Below are positions 1-7,373 of a stretch of DNA of 64,000 nt, one piece after another. The position numbers and the translations under genes were made by a program. Origin of the DNA: Candidatus Nanosynbacter sp. HMT-352 (GTDB taxonomy: Bacteria; Patescibacteriota; Saccharimonadia; Saccharimonadales; Saccharimonadaceae); NCBI RefSeq assembly GCF_022819345.1, contig NZ_CP089288.1:124001-188000 (forward strand). Reading direction: 5' to 3'. The notes beneath the pieces were generated by a model, which ran no database searches, was not told the DNA's origin, and saw nothing but the letters and a program-made list of their open reading frames with translations. The number at the start of each line of letters is the position of its first letter. Within the stretch, counting starts at the first letter, position 1.

Positions 1-22
1 CGCTGTTTTTTTCGCAATCATA

Positions 23-487
23 TTACTGACGAGCAACTTTCACCATTGCGTCGCGAATAACTGAACCGTTCAAAGTATAACCAGCGCGAAGCTCCTCGGC
101 AATAATTTCCTTATCGCCATCCGTCGATTCGTCAAATTGAACAGCCTGATGAAATTCAGGATTAAACAAAGTTCCGGGTTTGGCGTCAATTTTTTCCAAA
201 CCAATCTCCTTCAATTGCTTGTCAAGCTGCTTACCCAGACCAGCCACACCCTTAACCCACGCATTATCTTGAAGTTCCTCTGGGACGTTGGCAACAGCTC
301 GCTCAATTGTATCAATGACTGGCAATAATTTCATCACCGACTTAGTCTGGCCCAACTCGTGCGCTGATTGTTTTTCCGCTTCCACGCGCTTACGATAATT
401 CTCAAAATCCGCTCGAGTTCGCTGCAAATCCGACGTCAGCTCAGCAATTTCTTTCTCTAAATCTTCAACTTTTTTATTCTTCGTCAT
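23..487 (-). CDS. grpE: Nucleotide exchange factor GrpE
   Basis: GrpE releases ADP from the chaperone DnaK in the cytoplasm. The 154-residue protein has the family layout: a charged N-terminal coiled coil (about residues 1-60, with the FENYRKRVE motif near 28-36), a four-helix region, and a C-terminal beta wing (GTLFNPEFHQAV, then AGYTLNGSVIRDAMVKV). It is slightly shorter than the usual 170-200 residues because the acidic N-terminal tail is nearly absent. It lies 18 bases downstream of hrcA on the same strand, so the HrcA/CIRCE promoter should drive both genes. DnaK would be expected just past the left window edge, but only 22 bases remain there. Confidence 0.95.
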   Translation of the reverse strand: MTKNKKVEDLEKEIAELTSDLQRTRADFENYRKRVEAEKQSAHELGQTKSVMKLLPVIDTIERAVANVPEELQDNAWVKGVAGLGKQLDKQLKEIGLEKIDAKPGTLFNPEFHQAVQFDESTDGDKEIIAEELRAGYTLNGSVIRDAMVKVARQ

Positions 488-505
488 TTTTCCTCCTTTT
501 AGCCA

Positions 506-1216
506 CTACAAGACTTCTTCCAACATCGCGCCCGTACGACGCACCAGCTCCATCGTTCGACGATAATTTTGTCGCGTCGGACCAATCACACCGATGTAAT
601 TATCGCCACCAGACGATGACTTAAATTTACTTATAATCAACGTAGCTCCACTACTTTTACCAATTGGGTTTTCGCTACCAATAAACACATTTAGCGGTTC
701 ATCCGGTGCCGCTTCACGCAGCCACGGCTCGATATTGTCAATCAATTTAGCAACCGCCTGAACGTGATCGCCGTCACCAAACTCTGGCTGACTAAATAAC
801 TGAGTCATTCCGTTCATATACAAGCTCGAACCAAACGACGCAAAACCAAAATTGCCAGTCATTTCTACCAAACCATCAACTGCTCGACGAATCGCTTTGT
901 CTGAAGTATCAACATTTGAATTGACGTGCGCCTCAATTGCCTTCGTACTGCTATCAATACCGCTCGGCAATTCCGTCATTTGCGCCGCCGTGATTCCATT
1001 GACATAAAAACGATATCCCTTATCTGTCGGAATTCGACCTGCGCTCGTGTGGGGCGCCTCAATAAATCCCATCTCCTCAAGTTTTGCCATTTCACTGCGA
1101 ATCGTGGCGCTACTCACGCCAAACAGTTTGGCTAGCGTTACGCTACCAACTGGCGCCGCAATTTCAGCGTATTGCTCAATAATCGCGACAAGGATTGCTT
1201 GTTGACGTTCGGTCAT
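506..1216 (-). CDS. hrcA: Heat-inducible transcription repressor HrcA (short form)
   Basis: HrcA binds CIRCE operators and represses chaperone genes until heat stress. A longer reading frame exists, but I place the start at the ATG at 1216 (MTERQQAIL). This is the usual HrcA N-terminus, and a TATAAT box ends exactly 6 bases upstream, so the longer start would lie inside the promoter. The winged-helix part (about 1-70) shows [17 protein letters not shown] and the [15 protein letters not shown] signature. The C-terminus keeps [16 protein letters not shown]. At 236 residues it is about 100 shorter than typical HrcA, with the loss in the central GAF-like/insertion region. The CIRCE just upstream implies autoregulation. 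Confidence 0.93.
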   Translation of the reverse strand: MTERQQAILVAIIEQYAEIAAPVGSVTLAKLFGVSSATIRSEMAKLEEMGFIEAPHTSAGRIPTDKGYRFYVNGITAAQMTELPSGIDSSTKAIEAHVNSNVDTSDKAIRRAVDGLVEMTGNFGFASFGSSLYMNGMTQLFSQPEFGDGDHVQAVAKLIDNIEPWLREAAPDEPLNVFIGSENPIGKSSGATLIISKFKSSSGGDNYIGVIGPTRQNYRRTMELVRRTGAMLEEVL

Positions 1217-1222
1217 AATCCG

Positions 1223-1251
1223 ATTATATCGCAAATCTAGCACTCATACAA
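1223..1251 (-). promoter_or_regulatory. hrcA-grpE promoter, leaderless
   Basis: On the minus strand a TTGTAT -35 box (1246-1251) and a perfect TATAAT -10 box (1223-1228) are separated by 17 bases. The -10 ends 6 bases before the hrcA ATG, so transcription should begin at or next to the start codon. The -35 lies in the loop of the CIRCE element, so HrcA binding would block RNA polymerase. Confidence 0.75.
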
Positions 1252-1263
1252 GCAGAGTGCCAA
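1237..1263. promoter_or_regulatory. CIRCE operator (HrcA site) upstream of hrcA
   Basis: The sequence reads CTAGCACTC, nine bases, then GAGTGCCAA. It matches the CIRCE consensus TTAGCACTC-N9-GAGTGCTAA except at one outer position in each arm. It overlaps the -35 region of the hrcA promoter. A second, perfect copy lies upstream of clpB at 56221-56247. Confidence 0.93.
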
Positions 1264-1266
1264 GCC

Positions 1267-2634
1267 TTATCGTCTTTCCGTAAAGTAGCGCGCTGCATCT
1301 GAAGAGAACAACATCATAATCATAATATGCACACCAATCGAGATCAAAAGCAGCATAATCGACGCATTAATTCGCCCAATTGTCACAGACAGAGATTCAG
1401 TGACAATAGCTAATGTCGCCACAGAAAGCAGTGAGATTCGCGCCCGACTACTTCCCCGAAGTAGCAGCCCAACCAGAACGATTTCCGCCACGACCAACAA
1501 CACATTAAAACCAGCCATCATTGATAACATGGTATTCGCGGCATTTATATCAATTCCATCAATATTCGCAACTTGCACCAAAGTCGTCGGCCAGCTAGAA
1601 AAGTCCACCAGCATTTGCCCGATTGTGAACAACGACGCCAGAATCATTAGTCCGCCGCCAATTAAAATCTGCGGTGGTCGGCGACCCCAAAGCTCTTCTA
1701 ATAAAGTTTCGTGATTTCGCGGATGACGATCATAAATTGTGCCGTCCATAATCACTCCGAGCCGCGTTGAAGTCGCGACATTATCGTCAGTCTTTATCCG
1801 ACCGACTTCCAAAATCGGTAAATCGCCATCAGTGCGAATGGAGTCTCCGAGACCATTGCGCGAATGATAGCCCGTTGAAAAATCCTTTAATATCGTCACT
1901 CTAACATTTTTATTGTTACTTTTAACCGACTCAATAATATAATCTCGTTCAATATCAATATTCTCGTCAATCTTATGCGTGAACTGAAAAGTAAATAAAG
2001 AAAAGCCAATACTCTTATCGTACGTACCAGCCGCCAACCAATCAACTCGATGACCGCCAGGAAGAAGCCAGCCATTTGGACATCGCCAAAACCTAACGTG
2101 ATGACGACGCCTTGGATTGCCGTCAACTTCCTGCTGATAGGCAAAGTCTTGCCGCCTACCAAACAAAAATGCTGGCGACACTGGTGCATTTGGATAACTA
2201 CGACCACTCAGCACTGTAAGCACCATTTTCCAAGCTGACCTCGGAGTTATGTCATCCGCCAAAACCCAGCCAGCCTCAGTCATTGCCTTATGGAGCTTTT
2301 CTTCCGAGCCGCGCACACTCAAATTGACGGGGTCGCTTAATACTCCGTCCGCCGTCCGCGTCCTGCCGATAAAATAATTCGGTACGTACATATTGCTCAA
2401 AATTCGATGAAGCCTAGGCAGCGCCAAATATGCCACAATTATCCACACAACAAAGAACAAGCCAACCAGCCACCAGCCGCCCGTCACCCAACCTTCTCTA
2501 AGCACCAACCACGCCAACCAAAACGACGCCAAACCTGCAAAGATAAAAAAGGATTGGTCTAACAATGTAGTCAAGGTCTTCGAGGAACGATCTTGCCTGG
2601 CTGCTATTTTTTTTGGAGTTTTTACTGAACTCAT
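1267..2634 (-). CDS. Membrane protein with LssY C-terminal-type domain
   Basis: The 455-residue protein begins with two transmembrane segments (about 28-46 and 50-70). A soluble domain (about 95-320) follows, whose motifs fit the LssY_C family: DPVNLSVRGSEEKL, AGWVLADDITPRSAW, YPNAPVSPAFLFGR and RHHVRFWR. The C-terminus has four more hydrophobic segments (about 330-450). LssY-type proteins are envelope proteins of unknown biochemical function. The start overlaps the gmk stop by 4 bases (ATGA), so it is translationally coupled and is the last gene of the lepA(C)-deoxynucleotidase-gmk run. The domain assignment is from motif memory and the function is unknown. Confidence 0.75.
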   Translation of the reverse strand: MSSVKTPKKIAARQDRSSKTLTTLLDQSFFIFAGLASFWLAWLVLREGWVTGGWWLVGLFFVVWIIVAYLALPRLHRILSNMYVPNYFIGRTRTADGVLSDPVNLSVRGSEEKLHKAMTEAGWVLADDITPRSAWKMVLTVLSGRSYPNAPVSPAFLFGRRQDFAYQQEVDGNPRRRHHVRFWRCPNGWLLPGGHRVDWLAAGTYDKSIGFSLFTFQFTHKIDENIDIERDYIIESVKSNNKNVRVTILKDFSTGYHSRNGLGDSIRTDGDLPILEVGRIKTDDNVATSTRLGVIMDGTIYDRHPRNHETLLEELWGRRPPQILIGGGLMILASLFTIGQMLVDFSSWPTTLVQVANIDGIDINAANTMLSMMAGFNVLLVVAEIVLVGLLLRGSSRARISLLSVATLAIVTESLSVTIGRINASIMLLLISIGVHIMIMMLFSSDAARYFTERR

Positions 2635-3341
2635 AGATTAATTATATCATTGAGGAGATTTCGAGCTACCAAACGCGCCTCGTCATCCTGACGTTTAAAC
2701 ACGTCGCCGCGCAAAATAATTTCCTCGGTCACTCTAATTGCTCGCTCCAAATCGTCATTGATAATCACGTGATAATACGGAACTTCAAGCGCGTAAGCCA
2801 ACTCTTTTACCGCCGAGGCGTGACGCTTTGGCCACTCCGCTTGAAAATCTTCTTCAGTTGCGTAACGCTTTTTTAATCGCTCAATCCAAGTTTGACTATT
2901 TGGCGGCACAATGAAAATCGCAATGCTATCTGGCGCCAATCGCTCATATTCCTCCACGCCCTGAACGTCAATGTCGGTAATTGCCACGCGGTTCTGATCA
3001 TGCGCTAATTTCAGCTCAGCCACCGATGTCCCATAAACTGTACCGTGAACAAACTTCGCCTCGATAAATTCATTATTTTGTAACATATTTTCGGCAGTTT
3101 GCGAATCAATAAAATGATAGTCAATTCCATCTTGCTCGGCACATCCATTATTTGTGCGTGGCGCGCGCGTAGTGTGAGAAACAATATCGCGAAACTCCGG
3201 CGACTTCAGTAATTGTTTTTTTATCGTGTCTTTGCCCGCACCAGAAATTCCCGCAAGCAGCGCAATTTTCGTACTTTTAACCAACTCAATTGTCGATTCA
3301 GTTGGCTGATAATTTGTAATAAGATCTTCGATACTTGGCAT
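2631..3341 (-). CDS. gmk: Guanylate kinase
   Basis: This enzyme phosphorylates GMP/dGMP with ATP, feeding GTP and dGTP pools. Residues 30-45 carry the P-loop LLAGISGAGKDT. The GMP-binding region follows (SHTTRAPR, then DGIDYHF), and TDIDVQGVEEY and FIVPP complete the guanylate kinase fold. At 236 residues it is about 30 longer than typical because of an N-terminal extension (about residues 1-24) with no motif I recognise. It sits 9 bases after the nucleotidase gene and overlaps the following LssY gene by 4 bases. Confidence 0.93.
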   Translation of the reverse strand: MPSIEDLITNYQPTESTIELVKSTKIALLAGISGAGKDTIKKQLLKSPEFRDIVSHTTRAPRTNNGCAEQDGIDYHFIDSQTAENMLQNNEFIEAKFVHGTVYGTSVAELKLAHDQNRVAITDIDVQGVEEYERLAPDSIAIFIVPPNSQTWIERLKKRYATEEDFQAEWPKRHASAVKELAYALEVPYYHVIINDDLERAIRVTEEIILRGDVFKRQDDEARLVARNLLNDIINL

Positions 3342-3350
3342 AATATTTAC

Positions 3351-3809
3351 CTATAATAACTCATCAAGTACAGATTGCCAATTGGGAAATTCAGAACTTC
3401 CAAAACGAATAAGCCGACCAGAAAACTCACCCGCGCCATTCGCCGTCCGATCGTCAATCAAAATATCGCCTCGACTCAAATTCTTTGCTGACGAAAAAAT
3501 AACCTTACGGAAGAAAACATTATCCGAACCTTCGCCGCCAAAATACTTTTTCACCCACGCCAACTTATCGCCCAAAGCCGTCGGATTTTCCCACGGAGAA
3601 GAAGATAAAATATATAAATCGTATTTGTCTTTCAGGGCGTAAACCGCATCGATAGCTCCAGGCACTGGATCCATTAAAGAAAAAATTCCTGGAATATTAT
3701 CGTGCTGACCGGCAAACTCATCAATCAACTCAGGCGATATCTTCGTTAAAGCAGATTTGAAATCCGCCAAAACGCCATCCATATCAATATAAACAATAGG
3801 TTTTTTCAC
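3351..3809 (-). CDS. 5'(3')-deoxyribonucleotidase-like HAD phosphatase
   Basis: A 152-residue HAD-superfamily phosphatase of the 5' nucleotidase, deoxy (NT5C-like) type. Motif I is YIDMDGVLADF (residues 7-17) with the two catalytic Asp. Motif II is LSSSPW (about 68-73). Motif IV is DILIDDRTANGAGEF (about 115-128). The family dephosphorylates dNMPs and helps balance deoxynucleotide pools, which fits its place between lepA(C) and gmk in one operon. The spacing to both neighbours is 2 and 9 bases. The substrate is inferred from the family. Confidence 0.85.
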   Translation of the reverse strand: MKKPIVYIDMDGVLADFKSALTKISPELIDEFAGQHDNIPGIFSLMDPVPGAIDAVYALKDKYDLYILSSSPWENPTALGDKLAWVKKYFGGEGSDNVFFRKVIFSSAKNLSRGDILIDDRTANGAGEFSGRLIRFGSSEFPNWQSVLDELL

Positions 3810-3811
3810 AA

Positions 3812-4774
3812 CTAATCCCTTTTTAGCATCACCATAAATGCTTCGCTCGGTATGTCAACCTTACCAAAGCGTTTCATTCGTTTTTTACCGCGCGCTTGCT
3901 TGGCGAGAAGCTTCTTTTTACGACTAACATCGCCGCCGTAAAGATAGCCCGTAACGTCTTTTCGATAAGCGCCGATATTTTCCCTGGCAATAAATTTACC
4001 GCCAATTGCCGCTTGCAATGAAACCTCAAAACTCTGACGAGGCACGACTTCTTTCAACTTCTTAACAATCTCGCGCCCCAAATGCTGCGATTCCGACCGA
4101 TGGCACATTACGCTCAACGAATCAACCATCTCACCCGCTACATAAAAATCGACGCGCACCAAATCTTCCACTTGATAATCTGCCAACTCATAATTAAACG
4201 AACCGTAGCCGCTGGTAATAGATTTCAATTGGTCATAAAAATCCGTCAACAAATTCGCAAGTGGCGCCGCAAATGAAATCAGCGCTCGCTCGTCAATGTA
4301 GCTCAGGTTTTTCTGGCGACCACGCTTACTCACGATCAACTGAATCACCGCACCAATATAATCCTGCGGCACGACAATTTCACCATCAATCCACGGCTCG
4401 CGAATCTCTTTTATTTGCGCTGGGTCGGGCAATTCACTAGCAGACTTGATATCCAGCTCCTCGCCATTCGTCAGACTAACTTGATAATCAGTACTCGGAT
4501 TGGTCACAATTAAATCCAAATTATACTCACGTTCCAATCGCTCGCGAATAATATCCATATGTAGCAATCCCAAAAATCCAATTCGCACACCGTAGCCCAA
4601 AACCGGCGAATTCTCCGGCTCGAACTGTAACGCCGAATCGCTCAGACTCAACTTTTCAATTGCCTCTTTCAGGTCATTGTAGTCTTCATTGGACACCGGG
4701 AAAAAACCCGCATAAACAAACGGCTTAACTTCTTTATAACCTGGAAGTGGTTGGACGGTAAATTTTTCAGTCAT
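3812..4774 (-). CDS. lepA: Elongation factor 4 (LepA), C-terminal half of a split gene
   Basis: This 320-residue product matches LepA/EF4 from the linker after domain II to the end. It has LPGYKEVKPFVYAGFFP at the domain III start, LGLLHMDIIRERLEREY, the EF-G-like domain V, and the EF4-specific C-terminal domain with LLAKQARGKKRMKRFG and VDIPSEAFM. The N-terminal half lies at 6543-7373. Together they total 596 residues, the normal LepA length, so almost nothing was lost. It has its own ATG (MTEKFTVQ) and a convincing promoter just upstream, so it may be made as a separate polypeptide. Whether the halves reassemble into an active factor is unknown. Confidence 0.9.
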   Translation of the reverse strand: MTEKFTVQPLPGYKEVKPFVYAGFFPVSNEDYNDLKEAIEKLSLSDSALQFEPENSPVLGYGVRIGFLGLLHMDIIRERLEREYNLDLIVTNPSTDYQVSLTNGEELDIKSASELPDPAQIKEIREPWIDGEIVVPQDYIGAVIQLIVSKRGRQKNLSYIDERALISFAAPLANLLTDFYDQLKSITSGYGSFNYELADYQVEDLVRVDFYVAGEMVDSLSVMCHRSESQHLGREIVKKLKEVVPRQSFEVSLQAAIGGKFIARENIGAYRKDVTGYLYGGDVSRKKKLLAKQARGKKRMKRFGKVDIPSEAFMVMLKRD

Positions 4775-4785
4775 AACTATGTATT

Positions 4786-4813
4786 ATTATATCAGCTCAG
4801 CGTTCTTGTATAA
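4786..4813 (-). promoter_or_regulatory. Promoter for the lepA C-terminal half
   Basis: On the minus strand TTATAC (4808-4813) and TATAAT (4786-4791) are separated by 16 bases. The -10 ends 11 bases before the ATG of the C-terminal lepA piece. This would give the downstream operon (lepA C-half, deoxynucleotidase, gmk, LssY) its own transcription, independent of the interrupted 5' half. Confidence 0.6.
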
Positions 4814-4884
4814 ACGCACAGTAAATCGCTCCTTGCGCTCCTATTTATTGTCAGCAAATTATTCCTTACACACTGAGGTCTAAC

Positions 4885-5355
4885 CTATAGCTGCTCAAAA
4901 ATCTTATGAGCTTGATTCTTGCCAATAACCTGAATCAGTTCAGTGTAACTCATCCACCGACCGCGTTTAGCTTTATCGCGACGATAATCCTTCTCGTCAG
5001 TAATATCGCCCTTAACTATTGCATCAACATTACGCCAAGCGACCCAAGGTATGTCATCGCTCAAAAAGCTATAATCTAGATGAACATAATTTTCGTTGAT
5101 CAGTTTATAGTCTGACGATGAAAATCCGCGCGCATACAACTCGCGGAGAATAGCGTCCGCTAGCTCGGCAAAACTGTCAACCGTAACACACAAAAAGTCA
5201 TCGTATTCTTCACCAAGTTCGTATGATCGTCCATTCATAAAAATACTATACGGATCATCGTCAACAATTTTCTCATCTAACCACACACGACGGTCACGTG
5301 TTACTGGAATCACCCGACATCTAATTTTCTCTGCAAAGTTTTTGAAATTACTCAT
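4885..5355 (-). CDS. Hypothetical acidic protein in the lepA insertion
   Basis: I do not recognise this family. I prefer the ATG at 5355 (MSNFKNFAEK), giving 156 residues. The longest frame would start at 5439 and would overlap the upstream MazG-like gene. The protein is soluble, acidic and rich in Asp/Glu/Tyr, with no signal peptide, and ends with a basic-then-helical stretch (RDKAKRGRWMSYTELIQVIG). It is the last gene of the insertion that separates the two lepA halves and follows the MazG-like gene on the same strand. It may be a cargo gene of the inserted segment. Confidence 0.6.
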   Translation of the reverse strand: MSNFKNFAEKIRCRVIPVTRDRRVWLDEKIVDDDPYSIFMNGRSYELGEEYDDFLCVTVDSFAELADAILRELYARGFSSSDYKLINENYVHLDYSFLSDDIPWVAWRNVDAIVKGDITDEKDYRRDKAKRGRWMSYTELIQVIGKNQAHKIFEQL

Positions 5356-5429
5356 AATTGCCAACGATAGACATATCAATATCCATTTCGTACATTTTAT
5401 TACATCTACGCTTTTCAATACAGTATATA

Positions 5430-5744
5430 CTATTTCCACTGTCGCGTCTGGTTGATCTTGTGCTTCTCAAAATACACTTCCGCCAAATTGACGTCAAACC
5501 GATTTGCCAATTCCATCAAATAGTTCAGCACGTCCGCAAACTCCTCGCGCAGATTGTCGTGGTTATCAGGTCTTTTTTCTCCCTTAAATCCTGTCTCTTT
5601 GCGAATCGCCTTCGCCAGCTCGCCAACTTCCTCGGCTAACAATAAGAATACTTCAGTGACAGAATTTTTATCCCAACCTTTCTCCTTACAAGTTTGATCG
5701 AGGTGTTTTTGTAATTCAGTTAAGCTTATTGTTTGTGGATTCAT
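5430..5744 (-). CDS. MazG-like nucleotide pyrophosphohydrolase
   Basis: The 104-residue protein has the all-alpha MazG/NTP-PPase metal-binding pattern: LLLAEEVGELAKAIRKE (about 33-49) followed by LREEFADVLNYLMELANRF (about 65-83), giving the EExxE and ExxD metal ligands. Such enzymes hydrolyse (d)NTPs to monophosphate and pyrophosphate. An AAGGA ribosome site precedes the ATG. Its start region and leader (5713-5771) are repeated at 6494-6550, directly at the lepA break point. A paralogous MazG-like gene lies at 25398-25745. Confidence 0.85.
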   Translation of the reverse strand: MNPQTISLTELQKHLDQTCKEKGWDKNSVTEVFLLLAEEVGELAKAIRKETGFKGEKRPDNHDNLREEFADVLNYLMELANRFDVNLAEVYFEKHKINQTRQWK

Positions 5745-5771
5745 GGTTTTTCCTTCTTTAATCTTAATTAA
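5713..5771. repeat. Direct repeat copy 1 (MazG start region)
   Basis: This 59-base stretch covers the first codons and leader of the MazG-like gene. It is repeated in the same orientation at 6494-6550 with about 90 percent identity. The two copies flank the SemiSWEET gene and the IS256-type transposase relic. Confidence 0.85.
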
Positions 5772-5917
5772 CTTACACTTGATGGAATATAAACATAGCA
5801 GGAAGCAAGAATCTGCTCGCTATCCAATCCTATTTTTAATTACTATTATACTCTGATTTATCAAACAATATATCACTTTGGTTAAATATTTTTTCCTGTG
5901 ATAGTCCAAAATCTCTA

Positions 5918-5952
5918 CCAGCAACTTTTTTATGAAGTTGCTGGTTTTGTTT
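5918..5952 (+). terminator. Strong intrinsic-terminator hairpin
   Basis: CCAGCAACTT (5918-5927) and AAGTTGCTGG (5935-5944) form a perfect 10-bp stem with a 7-base loop, followed by TTTTGTTT on the plus strand. No intact plus-strand gene ends here, so it may belong to inserted DNA. On the minus strand it lies just after the SemiSWEET gene but lacks a good U-run. Confidence 0.7.
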
Positions 5953-5961
5953 ATATAACTT

Positions 5962-6225
5962 TTATAAAGAAGTAATAAAAGTTAAACCGCCTAATATCAC
6001 TCCCGCTGCATTGGGAATGATGAGGATCCAGTCTTTTTTAGGTTCTTTTGTCCAACCATAGATTACCCAAATTAAACAAGAAACTGCTGCGAATAGTGGT
6101 TGGAATGGTTGAGCTTTTTCTCCTTGTAGGTTAGCGATAATTTGTGGAATATATGCAATAAAGACAAGGATCCCAATAAAAGCTCCAATAGATCCGACAA
6201 AGCGATTAATTTTTTGTTTAGACAT
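5962..6225 (-). CDS. SemiSWEET family transporter (PQ-loop)
   Basis: An 87-residue, three-helix membrane protein. It shows the PQ-loop motif YIPQI near residue 25 and the PNAAGVILG motif in the last helix, as in bacterial SemiSWEET sugar transporters, which act as homodimers. I chose the ATG at 6225 (MSKQKINRF) because a GAGG ribosome site lies before it; an ATG four codons earlier is possible. It sits in the lepA insertion between two direct repeats and downstream of a transposase relic, so it was probably acquired. The substrate is unknown. Confidence 0.8.
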   Translation of the reverse strand: MSKQKINRFVGSIGAFIGILVFIAYIPQIIANLQGEKAQPFQPLFAAVSCLIWVIYGWTKEPKKDWILIIPNAAGVILGGLTFITSL

Positions 6226-6271
6226 ATAATACCTCATGAGGTTTTATTATATTATAAAGGAAAAGATGCTG

Positions 6272-6485
6272 TCAATAATTTTGTGTAAACACTCTAGTAG
6301 AGTCTTCAAACAAAGTAACTAAGTAACGTTCCAGAGCCTCCTCGTTAGGAAAAAGAACCTTCTATTTCGTTTGACGTTTGATTTCTTTATTAAGAGACTT
6401 AATGAGTTTTGTCGAATAAATGCTATGCCAAATCTGGTAAGGAAACTGATTTCAGCAATCATACGCGTCAATACTACGAACCAAC
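6272..6485 (-). pseudogene. Relic of an IS256-family (mutator) transposase C-terminus
   Basis: Read on the minus strand, one frame gives FPYQIWHSIYSTKLIKSL, NKEIKRQTK, a TAG stop, then KVLFPNEEALERYLVTLFED and a final TGA. This order (IYSTNLIE-like, LNKEIKR, FPNEEAL) is the conserved C-terminal signature of IS256/mutator DDE transposases. There is an internal TAG plus a TGA upstream, and no N-terminal part. The relic lies inside the lepA insertion, between the SemiSWEET gene and the N-terminal lepA half, and points to the mobile element that probably carried or rearranged this segment. Confidence 0.78.
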
Positions 6486-6493
6486 GCCAAAAA

Positions 6494-6550
6494 AATTCAG
6501 TTAAGCTTATTGTTTGTAGATTCGTGGTTTCCCTTTTTAATCTTAATTAA
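6494..6550. repeat. Direct repeat copy 2, abutting the lepA break
   Basis: This 57-base near-copy of 5713-5771 differs by a few substitutions and a 2-base gap. Its end supplies the last codons (Phe-Asn) and the TAA stop of the N-terminal lepA half. It therefore marks the insertion boundary. Confidence 0.85.
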
Positions 6551-7373
6551 AATATCTCCCCAGCGTTACCGTATCACCAACCCGCGCCTCGCGTGTCGTC
6601 TTCAGGTTTGTCACAATATAGCCAATTTCGCCAGTTTCAAGCGAAGGGTCGGGTTGCATGGCTGGGTTAAGATGACCAACTTCCAGAGCTAGTCCATTTG
6701 CGCCAGTCGCCATCATTCGGATAGATTCGCCCTTTTTAATTCGCCCGTCAACCACCCGCACATATAAAATCACGCCACGATAATCGTCATAATAGCTATC
6801 AAAAATCAACGCCCTAGTTGGATCATCAACCTCGCCAGTTGGCGCAGGGATTTTATCGACAACCGCGTCCAAAACCTTATCTACATTTTGACCAGTTTTA
6901 GCAGAAATATGAATAATCTCGTTTTCATCGCAACCCAACAAATTAATGACTTGCCTGGATACGCGCGGTATGTCGGCGGCCGGCAGATCGACCTTATTTA
7001 ACACCGGAATAATCGTCAAATCCTGCTCCATCGCCAAGTAAACATTCGATAATGTTTGCGCCTGAATTCCCTGGCTAGCATCAACCACCAATATCGCGCC
7101 CTCGCAAGCCTGCAAACTACGCGAAACTTCATAGCTAAAATCAACATGCCCCGGAGTGTCAATCAAATTCAGATCGACATTTTTATATCGCATTCGCACC
7201 GGCGCCAGCTTAATAGTGATGCCCTTTTCCCGCTCCAAATCCATCGAATCCAGCAGCTGCGATTTCATTTCGCGCTTTTCTACCGTCCCAGTCATCTCCA
7301 TCATTCGATCAGCCAGCGTAGACTTGCCGTGATCAATATGAGCAATAATACAAAAATTCCGAATATTTTCCAT
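6543..7373 (-). CDS. lepA: Elongation factor 4 (LepA), N-terminal half of a split gene
   Basis: The 276-residue product contains the complete LepA GTPase domain and domain II. It shows G1 AHIDHGKST (residues 11-19), the switch region with [10 protein letters not shown]3 DTPGHVDF, G4 NKVD and G5 SAK, then domain II ending at RVGDTVTLG. The last two residues and the stop come from inserted sequence. The remainder of LepA is encoded at 3812-4774. The start shares one base with the murJ stop (TAATG), so it is translationally coupled to murJ. EF4 is a ribosome-associated GTPase. A product without domains III to CTD would not be expected to work alone. Confidence 0.9.
   Translation of the reverse strand: MENIRNFCIIAHIDHGKSTLADRMMEMTGTVEKREMKSQLLDSMDLEREKGITIKLAPVRMRYKNVDLNLIDTPGHVDFSYEVSRSLQACEGAILVVDASQGIQAQTLSNVYLAMEQDLTIIPVLNKVDLPAADIPRVSRQVINLLGCDENEIIHISAKTGQNVDKVLDAVVDKIPAPTGEVDDPTRALIFDSYYDDYRGVILYVRVVDGRIKKGESIRMMATGANGLALEVGHLNPAMQPDPSLETGEIGYIVTNLKTTREARVGDTVTLGRYFN

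Noticed and set aside
5430..5744. Calling the MazG-like, SemiSWEET and unknown genes a toxin-antitoxin or defence module
   Set aside because: MazG-like enzymes are common housekeeping proteins and no toxin partner is visible. The grouping is better explained as cargo of one insertion.
3812..7373. Treating the lepA split as a sequencing frameshift
   Set aside because: The halves are 1.8 kb apart with whole genes, a direct repeat and a transposase relic between them, so this is an insertion, not a base-call error. A misassembly cannot be excluded without reads.
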